Source: Gracilaria vermiculophylla (taxonomy: Eukaryota > Rhodophyta > Florideophyceae > Gracilariales > Gracilariaceae). From it: a stretch of DNA of 64,000 bases. Under the pieces are notes generated by a model that did no database searches, had not been told where the DNA came from, and was given only the letters and a program-made list of their open reading frames with translations. Numbering within the stretch: position 1 is the first letter of the stretch; the number at the start of each line of letters is the position of its first letter. This document shows, in pieces, positions 44,110-56,270 of this stretch. Both the position numbers and the translations under genes were made by a program. The stretch lies in the NCBI GenBank assembly GCA_019155205.2, contig JAHNZQ020000308.1:270333-334332 (forward strand), given 5' to 3'.

Positions 44110-45382
44110 GGAACCGAAAAAACGAAAGAGGCTCCATCTAACCATAAAATGCGGGCGTCGTCAATGAAATAGGACCTTAACCCCCATTTCTTTTTCGCCC
44201 CTTTATTCATCATAGTTTTTTCACCCTGCTTTCTGGTTTCATCGCACAACGCGAGCCGCCGTGGGTACGGTTTTGCCCTCGATGAGGGTAGATTTTCCGA
44301 CACATGCCCGATACTATCGCTCGATGTGCGCTTTGAGCCATATCAAAGAACAAATGCAAGGAAAGAAGATCTCACGGCATTTTTACTGAAAGACGCAAGT
44401 CGTGCACAATTTCACTGCGACTCAGTCCGGTGAATTCCTCAAGATGCTGAGCGGTTACCTCTGCCTCTCCATATACCGGGTACTGAAGCCAAAGAGATTT
44501 GCTAGGGCCTCCTGCATCGTGGCCACATCCCGCGAAGTCGTGCTAGGAAGAAGCCTGACATCTTCTAAGAACTGTTCCATGACAAAGCTTTGAGACACGA
44601 AGTCAACAGGGTACGCGAAGGAACCGGTATCTTTCACTATAGAGAATGGGGGTGCCCGTATCGCCGCGTGCGGGGGAGCGATTGGAGAAATGTTCTCAGG
44701 ATCATCCACAAGAGTGGCAGCACTCCCGTTGCGCAGGGCGTCTTTCTCCATGGACTTATACCTCTACACGGTACGCACAACGTCCGACCCATGGATGGAC
44801 GTAAGTGGCTGGCGAATAACATCGTCGACGGCCCCATGGGGTTCATTATCCACCACAGAGTCACCTTTTGTATAGGCGCGGTGATAGCGCTCGGTCTCGA
44901 TATATCCACAAGGGTAGTCAGCCGAGATCCTCCAGAGCGCATTGCGATAGCTCCCCACCTCAGCGTGGCTGATTTCTGTGTACTCTTATGAATCGAAAAA
45001 CACGAGGTAGCCCATGTCCAGGGTTATGCGCCCGAGACCGAGACCGGATCCGCAATGCGGCGGGCTTCAGTACGCGTCCTGTCACATCTTCGAGTACCAC
45101 ATTGGGTGCTTCTTCTTCAGGCGGAGTCCGGCTATGCCACGGGGCTGGGACGGAGCGGGAGCCGTTCAATCCCCTTGCGGGTTGGATCGAGGTGCATTCG
45201 AACATTGCGAGTTTGTTGGAGACCTTAGATGAAGCATTAAGAGGAGATTTGCAAGCAGTGCGTGTTGGCCATCAAGACCGATTTCTGGAAGACGGCGAGT
45301 CGAACGTGCTTATATTGCGGCTTTCCGACATGGCTCTGCCTTCTCGAGATGCTCACCCTGTCTTGATGAGGAGGGACATGAA
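44110..45382 (+). pseudogene. Extra region between chromodomain and 3' LTR of Ty3-2 (putative ORF3)
   Basis: 1.27 kb. The plus strand has open pieces at 44590-44991 and 44988-45443. The second reads like protein (NIASLLETLDEALRGDLQAV, then ESNVLILRLSDMALPSRDAH) and crosses into the LTR. The minus strand also has open pieces (44455-44751 with FVMEQFLEDVRLLPSTTSRD). No family recognised. It occupies the same place as the extra region of Ty3-1, but the two do not align by eye. The strand is uncertain. Confidence 0.4.
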
Positions 45383-46256
45383 TGGCAACGCCCTCCAGGG
45401 CGGTTTTTCTCGGCACTTTGCTGATTCACTGGATTTCAGTTAGGCCATATATGTGAGAACGGTTAGCGCCGTAGGCGCCATTTAAGTCCATTTGTACGGC
45501 GAACTCCCGAGTATCCAACCCGGAGGGTGTCGCACGTCGTGGAACGCGCGCTGGATGGCCCCCCCGCTCGCGCGCTGCAGACCCGCGCCGCCTGCTGGCT
45601 ACAGTATGGGTGTCGGATGGCACCTGCTTTGCATGATTAATTTAGTATTTCTGGTATTTATTTATTTAGTTAATTTGGATATTTCGGCCTTTCAGCTTCA
45701 GTATTTAGCGCGACGGCACTTCGGCAGTTGGGTCCAGTAAACCGCATCGAGCGGGATCTTCGGTACGAAGGTGCCACCCACGCGGGGAACCCTTTTCACC
45801 GCGGAGAAGTACGTCGTGAATCACGGAAGTTAACCGCTCGTGCGGCCGAGAACCATTGTTCCGACTATTCTTTCTTTTCGTCAGGTTTGCCTTCATACGA
45901 GGTTAGCTCCACCGTACCTCAATTCTACCCCTTTCCAGAATACGTCTGCCACGTGCTCAACGATGCTTGCCCGATACCGGGCAGGAGCTATACATTACCT
46001 GGCCACGTCAAGAAAGGCCAATATATTACATGGGAATTTCACCAAACTTACGAAAACTTCCTCAATCACAGGACCTGCCGGATCCCCGTTTTCTCCATTT
46101 ATCTTCCTCTTGCACCCGTCGCAACGTTTTGATCCCGGATGTACCCCCGGCTCGTGTGCCTCGCCCGAGAAAGGCTTTGCCTTTGAACCGCCTCACGAGA
46201 GGAAGGCCCCGAACATCCTTCGTGGTAATTTCCTTTTTGGGGCATTGTACCATACC
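45383..46256 (+). repeat. 3' LTR of Ty3-2
   Basis: Begins TGGCAACGCCCTCC after a purine-rich GATGAGGAGGGACATGAA. Aligns with 36155-37024 over its length at roughly 65-75 percent by eye. The right end is near GCATTGTACCA. Confidence 0.8.
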
Positions 46257-46918
46257 TCGAGAGATGTAGACTATTCTACGTAGAACTGGACTAGTTTCGA
46301 ATGAAAAGTTTCATCAGGTCTTGGGACGCGTTTCGTATGACATTTGTACTCTAATACATGGTTTCGTAAATACACTCAGATACTTCTTGACGTCCCAAAG
46401 TGCTTCTTTGATCAGAACCGTAGTGGTTGCTATCTAGTCAGCATTAACGCAGTCGAAATAGAAGGCATAAAGAGCCTGGAGGTTTAATTATGAATGCCTT
46501 CTACTCCACAGAAGTAGAACTGGAGCTCGGTATTTAATGTTGTTTCTTGACAACGTTTTCTGGCTGTTTTCTGTTAGTGGTCTTAAAATGATCCTCTGTC
46601 TGACAAACAAATTTTCATTTTACGAAACTATGTTTTTTGCTCATAAGAAACATAGCCAGATTCCAGGTTAACTTTTTTTTTCCGTGCCTCACACGCTTGG
46701 CATGGGAACTAATGATACTTTTCATCTGCTCATAAAGCTTCCTAAAGAATCACGAAGGAGATCTACACACCTATGGCAAATTAGGGGTAAGGCATACAGA
46801 TTAGTAAATACTAAAACCAAATGGCAATCAAATTCTGACAAACGCGTTGCTCATCTCGGTATGATGAAATGCCAACAGGTTTAATAGCTGCTGTATAGGT
46901 ATGAAAACAGGAAGTTTT
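46257..46918. other. Spacer between Ty3-2 and Ty3-3
   Basis: No gene recognised; short frames only. Confidence 0.35.
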
Positions 46919-47206
46919 TGTAAAAGACTGTTTGCAAGTTACAGTTTATTTATTTAGGTTGAGGTCATAAGATATTTCATCGACGTCACTAGAACGTTTT
47001 GGAAGCTGTCCAGCTCAATTTTCTGTGTTGTGAAACTTACATCTTTGTTATTGATTTATCCTACAGGGAGAATCTACAGTCTACATAAAGTCGGGATGCT
47101 CTGGATTAACAGGTGCATCAAGTAACTCCAGTAAGGTTTTATTCTACCTACCGTTTAACTATTCCAATTCATTTCACTTGTAGGTTTGCTACCGTTCCGG
47201 CCACTG
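46919..47206 (+). repeat. 5' LTR of Ty3-3
   Basis: Starts TGTAAAAGACTGTTTGCAAG. Matches the 3' copy through TTATTTATTTAGGTTGAG, ATCGACGTCACTAGAACG, AAGGTTTTATTC and CTACCTACC. Right end approximate. Confidence 0.75.
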
Positions 47207-47908
47207 TAACCGCCCTGCTCGAAGAGAAAAAACGGCCGATATAAGCGTGGAATGTTTTTGAAGTGGATGTTTCTGGAATTATCGTGTTATTTTGAGATTC
47301 GAGCTATATTTTTATTTGTGGTTTTTGTGAAAAGGACACCAGTATTATTGGATATTATGGTATTGTAATCGGAAGTCTTATAGCAAATCAACTGTGCTGA
47401 TTCTTCTCATCTGTGTAAAGTGGTTCACAGAATGTTACCCTATGAACAGGAGAGGCAGGTAACCGTTGCCGCAGTACAGGGTCTACAGTTTCTGGCTGTT
47501 GTGTGTTGGAGCCATTCCCGTAGAGTGCTGTGGCTAGCCCGTGGATATCGGGTACAGCTGAAGCCGGAAAACTACCGAACACTGCTTACCGACCAGGTGT
47601 AACATCTATAAAGCCAAGTATCCTCTTCAACCCTTCTGACTTGTTGGCTTTTAGCTAGGTCAGACTTGCTGGGCACGGGTTTCCAGTAGCGCTTGTGAGC
47701 AAAGTATATGCGAGCCTTTGACGGGTTTTTTTCCTAGGTGGTCTCAACGCGCTGTACACAATATCTCATGGTCGACTAGTGACGCTGCGTCATTAAGAAC
47801 AAGAATCCGTGGTGGTTTACACTGAATACATCACACCCTGTGAAGATAGGTAGACTGGTAAGAATCTTCTTAAGAGGCAGTTGAGAAGTACTTTCTGAGG
47901 GTCACGTA

Positions 47909-48667
47909 TTGTCAGAGTTATTGAATTTTAAAACACTTCCGGCGAAGAGGATATACTTGGGGCCAAACGACCTTCCTTATGGGTGCTGGAAGTACCAAGA
48001 TGTAGAATATTTTTTAACAGAAGAAAAAAAGTTCAAAATTCCTTTGATGAAATCGTCGAAATCCAAGAAGTTTTATTGCCGCCGTTGTGCCTTGAATTTT
48101 CGTTCATGGATACACGATGGTCAGAAAATATTTTTCGTCTCGTTCAAATGAGGCATGATGTTGACATAGATTCACATACTGCAGTCCACTTTGCCTAAAC
48201 GTAAATGATGGGTACAGCTGCGAACTGGTAGTTAACGCTGGTATTCGAAGAAAATGTTTGGCCCTACCTGAAAAGGCTTTCAAATCTTTGGCGAGAACAA
48301 GTATGTGATCAAATGAAGTATTGTGAGAGCACGAGAGAGACTTTGTAAGCTAAAGCAGAGAACCAGTGTAGCCATCTATTTGTCTGATTTTCGAAGCATT
48401 GTGATCGACATTCCAGGGATAACTGATTCCGAGAAGCTGAGTAGCTTCACCAAAGCGTTTAAGCCTTACAGTCTCCTGGAAGTTCGGAAAGCCAGTCCGA
48501 CAATATTTGGAGAAGCAGCGAAGATTCAGCTGGACTTCGACGGAGCTTCCCATGATGCAGGTTTCTTCTCAAACCGCGGATTCGGATTCAATCTTTGTTT
48601 TCAGACTGGACGAGTTCCCATCGTGATTTGGAATGTCCAAAGACAAAATAATCATAAAAAAAAATGA
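47909..48667 (+). pseudogene. Gag of Ty3-3, broken
   Basis: The best piece (48323-48667) starts MRARERLCKLKQRTSVAIYL, followed by DFRSIVIDIPGITDSEKLSS. This is the AR..L..LKQ..SV..Y...F..I...I pattern of Ty3/gypsy capsids, then KAFKPYSLLEVRKASP. Upstream frames at 47909-48200 hold the poorly preserved N-terminal part. Confidence 0.7.
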
Positions 48668-49586
48668 GCGCTGAGCAAATTTGAGATTTGAAAAACAATG
48701 CCTGCTTTCTTTGTCATAAGCCTCAATGCTATCCATTGAAACACACGAATTGGAAGAACCAGCAGAAGAGAAAGACTGTTCAGGGGAACAACACCAAAAC
48801 AAACTGGTTTTCTGACAATGACTTGCGTCCTCAGGAGAACTGAGTGGTTCACCTAAAGGAATAGTTAAATCTCAGGTTGGGCACGAAGAGAGTGTGGTCA
48901 ACCGCTTGGAGAGCGCGCTAAATTCTCTGGAGGACAAAGTGAAGCCCACGAGAAGAGAAAAGCGCCGTGATTTGTCAAATGTCTCATGCACATAGTCAAA
49001 TGCCATGATGAGTAATCGTAATCAGAACAGCTTTACGAAAGAACCTAAAACCATAAAACAGTTACTTGTTCTGAGTGGTACCACCAAGGGAGTCGGAGTG
49101 AAAATATTGAAAGATGATGGATGCGATACCAAAGTGGTAAACAGAGAGTTTCTGGCTAAATGTAGAAGCATAATTATCTTTGAAATACGTGAGTAAAACG
49201 TTACAAAGGAGCTCTCTCAGAAAGGAAGAAAGGAAGAAGCATCGGAAGTCGTACTCAATGGGATTTCACGACTTAGAGCTCATACCTATACTTCTAGTCG
49301 GATCGTTGCCAATTCTAGGAATTATGTTTTGCTAAGAATGCCGTGGCATGCTACCCATAATCCAACATTCAATTATAAACAAAGGATTGTGCAGGTTAGA
49401 CCCGATGGTACTGCAGCTCTTCCAAAACATGATGAAAGGGTTCAAGTAAAGAACGTATGTGTGAAATAGTCCCGGAGAATAACGAGAAAGAACAAGAAGG
49501 AGTTTGAACTGTTTTAGGCTAAGATTGAAAAGGTTAAGCATTTGTAGAGAGAAAAAATCACTAAAAAAAATGCTAAATTGAAGCAT
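48668..49586 (+). pseudogene. Protease region of Ty3-3
   Basis: Frame at 49005-49196 reads GVGVKILKDDGCDTKVVNRE, an aspartic-protease active site of the DDGC(N/D)T type used by some Ty3/gypsy lineages instead of DTGA. Sequence before it (48690-48960) is charged and has no legible zinc knuckle. Downstream frames lead into RT (FESVFKTELLPGLLPKQIR at about 49600). Confidence 0.55.
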
Positions 49587-50950
49587 CGGTTTACAGAATT
49601 TGAATCTGTTTTCAAAACAGAGTTGCTGCCTGGATTGCTACCAAAACAGATCCGTTGATCATGAGATCCAGGTTGTACAAGACTCAAAGTCTCCATACCG
49701 TTCGTTATTCTAGCCCTTTCCTTTCGAGTGAGAAGCAGCAAAAGGACCTTATGGAGAAGCTTTGAAAATCAGGAAAGTTAGGAACATGTATATAATCGTG
49801 TGTAGAATTCGTTATTTTTCATGAAAAAAACGGAAAAGGAAGAAGAGTCGGAAACTATCGAGTTCTCAATAGACTCAAGAAGGAAAATAATGCTCCCATT
49901 TCGAGATCCATTGAGATTTCTGATAGGCTTGGAGGAGCAAATGTTTTCTGCGAGTTGTATCTTAAGACGAGTTCTATCAAATACGGTTGATGCCAGAAAA
50001 CATCGAGAAGACAGCGTTTAACAAAAAGTATGGGCAATTTAAGTATCCTGTAATCTGCATGGGGCTTTGTGATGCTCGTGCCACTTTTCAAAAGTTGGTA
50101 AACCAGCTCTCTAACGATTCAATTTATAATTTTATTGTAGTTTATATTGATCATATTTTATTTGTCAGTAAAGATGCAGTAAATCACTTGAAACACTTGA
50201 AAACAGTACTGCCTCGATTAAAAGAAAACATGTTGTTTGTGCCCCTAGAAAAGTTTGAGTTCACGAAAACAGAGATAGACTTCCTGGGATTTCTTTTTGG
50301 TAAGGATGGACTTAGAGTTGACCAATCTAAGGTCCAAGTACTAAAAATGTGGCCAAAGCAGAAATCCTTATTTTGAAGTTCGAAGTTCGAAGTTCTCTGG
50401 GCCTACTACAATTCTTTCGACGTTTCATTACAAACTCTTTAGAACTTGCTGGTCTGATGAGATATCTTGAGAAAAAAATTCAAATTATCGAAAAATGAAA
50501 CGATATATGTTACGAAGCCTTTGGGAAATTAAAAAAAATCATAAATGCACCAATTATGGTATCGCAAGATTGTAGCAAGCCGTTCAGATATCCAATTGAT
50601 GCTTCAAATAACGCTGTTGATTGAAATTTGATAAAAATCGATGTGAATGAAAGAGCCCGCGATATAGCCTTCTATTCAAAAACATTTACCCCTAACAGAG
50701 TCCGTGCATACAGCTAATGACAGAGACATTCTTGAGCTCATCTCATTCCGGAAAACGTTCAGATGCTATGTGGAAAGGACAAAGTTCAAAATCTTCTGAG
50801 ACATCCAATTGCTTAAGAGATACTTAACGAAACTGAAACGAAGCAGAAAAGAATCGAGATGGCTCGAAACTCTTAGAAACTTCGAAATTTTCCCTATACC
50901 TCTTAATCTGTGTAAAATAAACGTCTTAGGAGATGTTTTATCTTGAAGTT
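49587..50950 (+). pseudogene. RT and RNase H of Ty3-3
   Basis: The open piece 49987-50376 contains ENIEKTAFNKKYGQFKYPVI, GLCDARATFQKLVNQL and the active site VVYIDHILF, where the second catalytic Asp of YIDD is His. FTKTEIDFLGFLFGKDGLRVD follows. RNase H remnants (QFFRRFI, PFRYPIDASNNAVD, IAFYSKTFTPN) continue to about 50950 with stops and shifts. Confidence 0.85.
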
Positions 50951-51134
50951 TTCATTTTATGGAAAAGATTGAAGGTGGAGTATTATATAATGACTTTGAA
51001 TTGCCATTTGTCTAACATGTAGATGTGATAACGCGATACAATGAGGATCAGTTCTGTGGTCCTGTTGCAGAAGCCACGAGAGATGAATTCCCAGACGATC
51101 AGAATGAGGAAGCAAACTGAAAAAGATAATCCCG

Positions 51135-52066
51135 GTGTTCAGAAAGCATGGTGAAAGACTCTTCTCAATTGGAAAGCATTGGATACAAAGAAAGTCCATG
51201 TCAGATGTGTTGCAACTAGCTCATGATTCTAACATAAGTGCTTATTTTAAGTCTGTAAAGACACAGACGGAACTTAATAATTTCCATTGGAGGCAGCAAA
51301 GTCAAGATTTTCGGAAGTATGTTGATAGATGCATGAGATGTCAGCAGTGTAAGGACTCCAACCAGAAGGCGTTAAACGACCCAGAATCTTTACAGTTACC
51401 AGAGATATGAGCGGGCTCATTGTCTACAGACTGTATCGTAAGCTTACTCAAGTCCAAAGGTGGGTTTCATGCGATAACTGCATGTGTTGATTGGTTGACC
51501 AGAAGAGTTCATTTCTTAAGTTGCACTACCAATGACACAGCTGAAGATACTGCCAACGCCTTCTTGTGAAACATTTTTAAGCACCATAGAATGCCGGATA
51601 GTATAACCTCGGACCAAAATCCAAACTTGACATCCAAGTTTTGGGATCATTTGATGAACCTTTACGGAGTTCAGTTGAAAATGTCCACGACAAAACATGT
51701 GCAAACTGATGGAGCGCCAAAAATTATGAACAGAATGCCTTAAAACTATCTATTTTTTTATTGCTCTCACCATCAAAACGACTGGGATGAACTGCTGCCT
51801 GCAGTTCAGTTTACATATATTTCTGCAGTGACTGATGATCTTGGGATGCCACCGTTTGAATTGGATCTTGAACAGACAATGAAGTCTCCTCTTGACATGA
51901 TTTCTGGAAAAGAGATAAGAGAGCAAAAGGTGAAAGACTTCGAAAAAAACCTGAAAAATTTTCTTGAAGATGCACAGTATGCTTACAAAATTGTAAATGC
52001 TGGCCAAAGCGCGTATTTTTCTATGAAGTATCGGGTTCCTAAATATGCAGTTGGACATACAAGTTA
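51135..52066 (+). pseudogene. Integrase of Ty3-3
   Basis: H2C2 zinc region intact (LAHDSNISAYFKS...CMRCQQC, 51210-51350). Core: first Asp in STDCIVSLLKSKGG (51430), second in TSDQNPNLTSKF (51610). The Glu position (35 residues later) reads Lys in TDGAPKIMNR, so the catalytic triad is broken. The C-terminal part runs to 52066 (EQKVKDFEKNLKNFLEDAQ). Confidence 0.85.
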
Positions 52067-52299
52067 GCTGAACAGGTCATTGTTTCAGGATGCCTTTTCG
52101 AAGTCTGAACAATCGGGTAAGCTAAGTGCCAGAAGATTCGGCCCTTTCCAAATTGTGAGGTTAATTGGAAAGAATGCTTAGATGCTTGACCCCCCTGATC
52201 ATATCAAGATTTATCGCGGTCTTCGTGCCTGCCATACGATACCTCACCAGGATCAACCAGCTGATATAGTTGCACATGTTTCACCGAGAGCAAAACCAA

Positions 52300-52490
52300 T
52301 TCAAACAGAAAATAGCGAAGAATATGAAGTTGCAGCTATTCTCAAGCACAAGTAAAGAGGAAGGTAATATCAGTTTCTGACTCCTATGAACCGAAAACCC
52401 ACTCATGATCCTAAGTGACTAACCACGAAATCTTTTGTTGATAAAGATGGAACCGTTACTTGAGTATGGCAGGAATTTATTCGACAAACT
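52300..52490 (+). pseudogene. Chromodomain-like tail of Ty3-3 integrase
   Basis: Reads EEYEVAAILKHK, stop, RGR, stop, YQFL, then THDPK, stop, LTTKSFVDKDGTV. This is the YEVE.IL.H.....YLVKW.G....WL pattern of a chromodomain, with three stops. Confidence 0.55.
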
Positions 52491-52546
52491 GGATAACTAC
52501 AGCAATATCATTGACAAGGACGTCATTAGTCTGGGGTTACGAAATA

Positions 52547-52835
52547 TGTGACAAACGGTTTGCAAGCCACACTTTACTTATTTAGTGTGACATCAAAAGA
52601 TAGTTTATCAACGTCTCTAGAAGTGTCTGGACGTTGTCCTCCTCAGCTTTCTGTACTGGAGAACTTACACCTTTGTTCTAGATTTCCCCAAAGGGGAGAA
52701 TATAAAGTCTATACGGTGGCATTGTGCTCTCGATTGATGAGGGCACCATGCAAATTAAATAAAGTTTTATTCAAACTTCTGACTACCTACTCTTATTCTT
52801 TTCCGTTATGTGCACATGATATCCGTGATTGTACA
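52547..52835 (+). repeat. 3' LTR of Ty3-3
   Basis: Starts TGTGACAAACGGTTTGCAAG and ends TGTACA. It is directly followed by TGGTATCAAATCTGG, which looks like a primer-binding site. Confidence 0.75.
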
Positions 52836-54745
52836 TGGTATCAAATCTGGCGATATTGGTTGTATCGTACAGATAATAATTGAAAGTTGTGACATATTTT
52901 TCAAGCTCGGAACAATATCAAATGGAGCTGGGTGACTAAGATGTCTTGCTACCCATACTTAAAAAAATGAAAATATCACTATTTCTACTAATCTTCGGGG
53001 AAAGCTCAATGCTTCATTTCAGTGCTCAAAATCCCGTAGTACTCGTCAAAAGACCAAAAAACTATATACTGTAACATAGAAGTCCTATGTTCCATCTTCA
53101 AAGAGCTTTATACGGTGGATCGGGACAACTGTGTTTTCTTTCAACATGTTTTCGGCATCATGATTACGAGACAATGCCATCCTACGAAAAAGGTGAGTTA
53201 TCTACTTAACCAATAGAATATTCTTCGTAAAAAGGAGACGTTTGGTGCCATGATCACCTATCCTCGTCTTGTGGCAATTCAAAAATATGATTCTACAGTG
53301 TTGTTGTACGGTAATGCATTAAAAAGGGATACAAATGCTCAACTATGCGTGCTGGCTGGGTTGCTGTTCGGTTATTTAGCAAAATAAGCTTATCCATTTT
53401 CCGGTTTTACGAATCTCTCATGTAACAAAAAGGCAAACGAAAATTGTATCTGTGCAACTATATAATAGCTTGTTGCTGAAGCTTTTTGAGGAATGTAATT
53501 CTTCGTAGCAAACGCATGCTTATAAATAGTAGACTTTGATGTTAGTGCTTGTCATTGTATGGATTTTGAAGTCGTTTTAACTACTGTGTCTATACAGAAG
53601 ACCTGTAATGGTGGATTCATTCCTCAAATATTTTGTCTATAAGATTTGAGTAGTTCGTAAAAAACGTTAAAAAAATTACTCAAAATTCTGAATAAAAAAA
53701 TTTCTCTGATGATTTAACGAAGACGTACTGCCCTGTTATCGATTTTTCACATCTGACACTTTACATTAGACGGTCAAATTCTCTGTTTTTCAAAAATCAG
53801 AAACCAGGTCTTTTTAATGATTAACTTTTGCTAAGAAAATGAAAAACATTTTTGCTAATACCTGATTTTAGTTGATACTTTGTTGTGTGGGCCGTTTTGG
53901 GCGGTCGAAAGTAGTGAATACTTTTTTCTAATAGTCGCCTCGTAGTAGTTTTGATATATGTTTACCCCCGTTATTGTATATGTCTCTTTCCACCATATAG
54001 CACACTGTCCGCGCACATGAAAGTAAATAAAAAACGCTCTAGTAGTCGTTGATAGCGATCCTAAATTCAGGTGCTCAAATCTATTTTCTAAAATGTTGAA
54101 AAACCAGCTCGTTTGTGATAGAGCTCGTGATTTGTTGTCTTTGTTAATCGTTTGTTGTCTTTTCCGTGGTTCGGATCTGTGCATTGAGACACAGAAACGT
54201 TTTTTGTTAGAAAAATTGAGCTATAGAAGAATGAATGATGCGTATGTCATCGATGAGATCTGATTGAAACAATGAAAATTAGGTTCTCGAAGCATCGAAA
54301 GAGACAGAACAGTACATATTAGTGAACACTGGGTACACGTCTATCTTGTTGCTCTTCGTAGAATGGAAACACATCGAAATGTTATGGGAGGGGTGGTGAG
54401 CAAGTAGAGAATAGACAGGGGAATAATTTTGAGTTTATGTTGTATACATATCGTGACAAGACTCTTTGAATATTATTTGAAGCTTTGATTCAAAGATGGC
54501 GATAAGTCTGGTGCATACACGAAACACAAATGTAAAACAGGTAAGGAGCTCCAGTAGCATATGTATAACGTGATTCAAAGTGGCAGTGCAATGCCGACGT
54601 AGAGTAACATATCAGCCACAAGCGCATCGCTAAAGCATTATTTATTTATACAAATAAACCAGAAACAAAAATATAGGCAAGAAACTCATAACACCCGCAG
54701 ACTTCATGATGGCCTGGTAAATAACCAATGAAATATACTCTAAAT
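52836..54745. other. AT-rich DNA without recognised gene
   Basis: Opens with the primer-site-like TGGTATCAAATC. After that no retroelement motif, RNA gene or terminal repeat is recognised. The minus-strand frame at 53855-54184 is unremarkable. Confidence 0.35.
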
Positions 54746-55347
54746 TCATAAAAAACTTTGTGTTAATCTTTCGCTTTCAGGCTTTGATCTGCTCCCAAAA
54801 TCAGTTTGGTTAGCTTTTAGAGTTTGAGCAAGTTGCATATCACGCAGTTGTCGTGCTAAATTTGTCTTCTTAGAAGTCTTTAGGAATACCTTTGAAAGCT
54901 TTCTGCGTGTAAATATTTCTTTTTGAAGTGCTTTTTGGATACATCTAAACGGAACAGCAAGATTACTGCTCTTATTTGCATAATGTTGGCTTGGCTCAGC
55001 ATTCTGTTCTTCCGAAACACAATTTGAACGTTCAATTGATAGAGATCGATCAAAAACCTCCCTTGGTTTTCTACTGCTTCTCATACTTTTGTTTCTTTCT
55101 TTCGGCGTATAAAGAGCTTTAATAATATCTTCATTGCCTTAGAGACCTTCTTAAGTTTCCGAGGCATGTTTTTTGTCACATTGGAAATGAAATCTAGTAC
55201 TTTCTCTGCCTTATCATCTTTCTCAGTTGTAATGGGGCCCATAGAATCGTACCCTAATTTCGAGTACGCTGTGACATCGTTTTTAATGCTGTTTCTGCAT
55301 GGAAGTCTTGCAAAACTCGTGGCGTGGCTGTCCTCAAATATGTACAA
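54746..55347 (-). pseudogene. Two overlapping basic open frames, unidentified
   Basis: A frame from about 55347 to the stop at 55081 (contains SYxxDSMGPITTEKDDKAEK-like text and KKVSKAMKILLKLFIRRKKE) overlaps by ATGA with a second frame from ATG 55084 to 54746 (RSSRKPREVFDRSLSIERSN, then RRKLSKVFLKTSKKTNLARQ). Both are lysine/arginine-rich. They could be one gene with a shift, or chance frames in AT-rich DNA. No family recognised. Confidence 0.25.
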
Positions 55348-55989
55348 CTATTCTATTTTAATAGAAGTTGACTTCTTAAAACTTTCATACTGCTTCTTTC
55401 AAACCAAATCATTTCGCTAATAAATAAGACTATTATTTGAAATAATCTGATCCAGACAACCAGGAGCATCAAATGTAGACGCCATTGAATGATCATGGAT
55501 TTGATTAGCAAAGACGACTTCGAAGGAGTACTATGTAGACTTGCACTATATCTCAATACTGATCAATGTTTGTCTTTGCGCGATAATCAATGCATTACTA
55601 ATTCCTTATCTTCTATTAGGAACATGGAAAAGCAAGCGACCTCGTTGAGAGAAAAACACGGACTTTCCTCTCGCTTATCTATATAGGAAGCTGCCTACAA
55701 AATAGAAACTTCTTATTGATATTTTTCAATCACTTGTAGAACAGGAAGGAGATCAGTGCGATGCACCATGGCAAGAATTCTGGGAGAATATTGCAATGCT
55801 GCAAAGGTTGCGCAACATTGCCTTGCATCGTTCACTCTACCATAGAAGCTTTTGATGTACTTAGAGACATTATTGCTACTGCAGGCATATGCCAAAGGTT
55901 TGGTATGAATGTATATGAAAACTTTAGAATTTAGCAGAGGCCTACATCGAATGCTAGTGCGCAGTTTGAATGGTTTAGTTCTTTGATGC

Positions 55990-56270
55990 GATCATTGGAT
56001 CGTGTGCAACAGCAGAGAAAAAGTACATAGCTATACTATAAGTCATGCACTATAAAACTTTGAAAGGATTAATTAAATGCAATATTTCTTTACCTTTAAC
56101 ACTTGGCTTGACTTCTTTCTTCTGGCAAAGATGATGAAATCAGCTTTCTTATATATTTCTGTAGTGCATATATACCATATCATCGATCTATATATGTTTT
56201 CTACCATACATCATTAAAAATGAAAATCATTTTCTTCTATAGATCATTCTGAAACTTTCTAAAGGTTGAA
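55990..56270 (-). repeat. Copia LTR (copia-4), diverged
   Basis: Similar to 27508-27782: on the plus strand TGCAATATTTCTTTACC, TTTCTTATATATTTCTGTAG, TTTCTACCATACATCATT and CTTCTATAGATCATTCTGAAAC. It abuts the RNase H end of the adjoining pol remnant, as a 3' LTR should. Confidence 0.55.

Larger units (their letters stand above)
36155..46256 (+). mobile_element. Ty3/gypsy element Ty3-2 (chromodomain type), full length but dead
   Basis: About 10.1 kb with LTRs of about 870 bp at both ends, Gag, a degenerate protease, RT, RNase H, integrase, chromodomain and an extra 1.3-kb region before the 3' LTR. Same layout as Ty3-1 but a different family: no LTR similarity, and only Gag and Pol are related. 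More frameshifted than Ty3-1. Confidence 0.9.
46919..52835 (+). mobile_element. Ty3/gypsy element Ty3-3, full length but heavily decayed
   Basis: About 5.9 kb with short LTRs (about 288 bp) at 46919-47206 and 52547-52835. Domains in order: Gag, DDGC-type protease, RT, RNase H, integrase and a chromodomain-like tail. AT-rich compared with Ty3-1 and Ty3-2 and from a separate lineage: its RT has the ENIEKTAF and GLCDARATFQ blocks. Confidence 0.9.
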
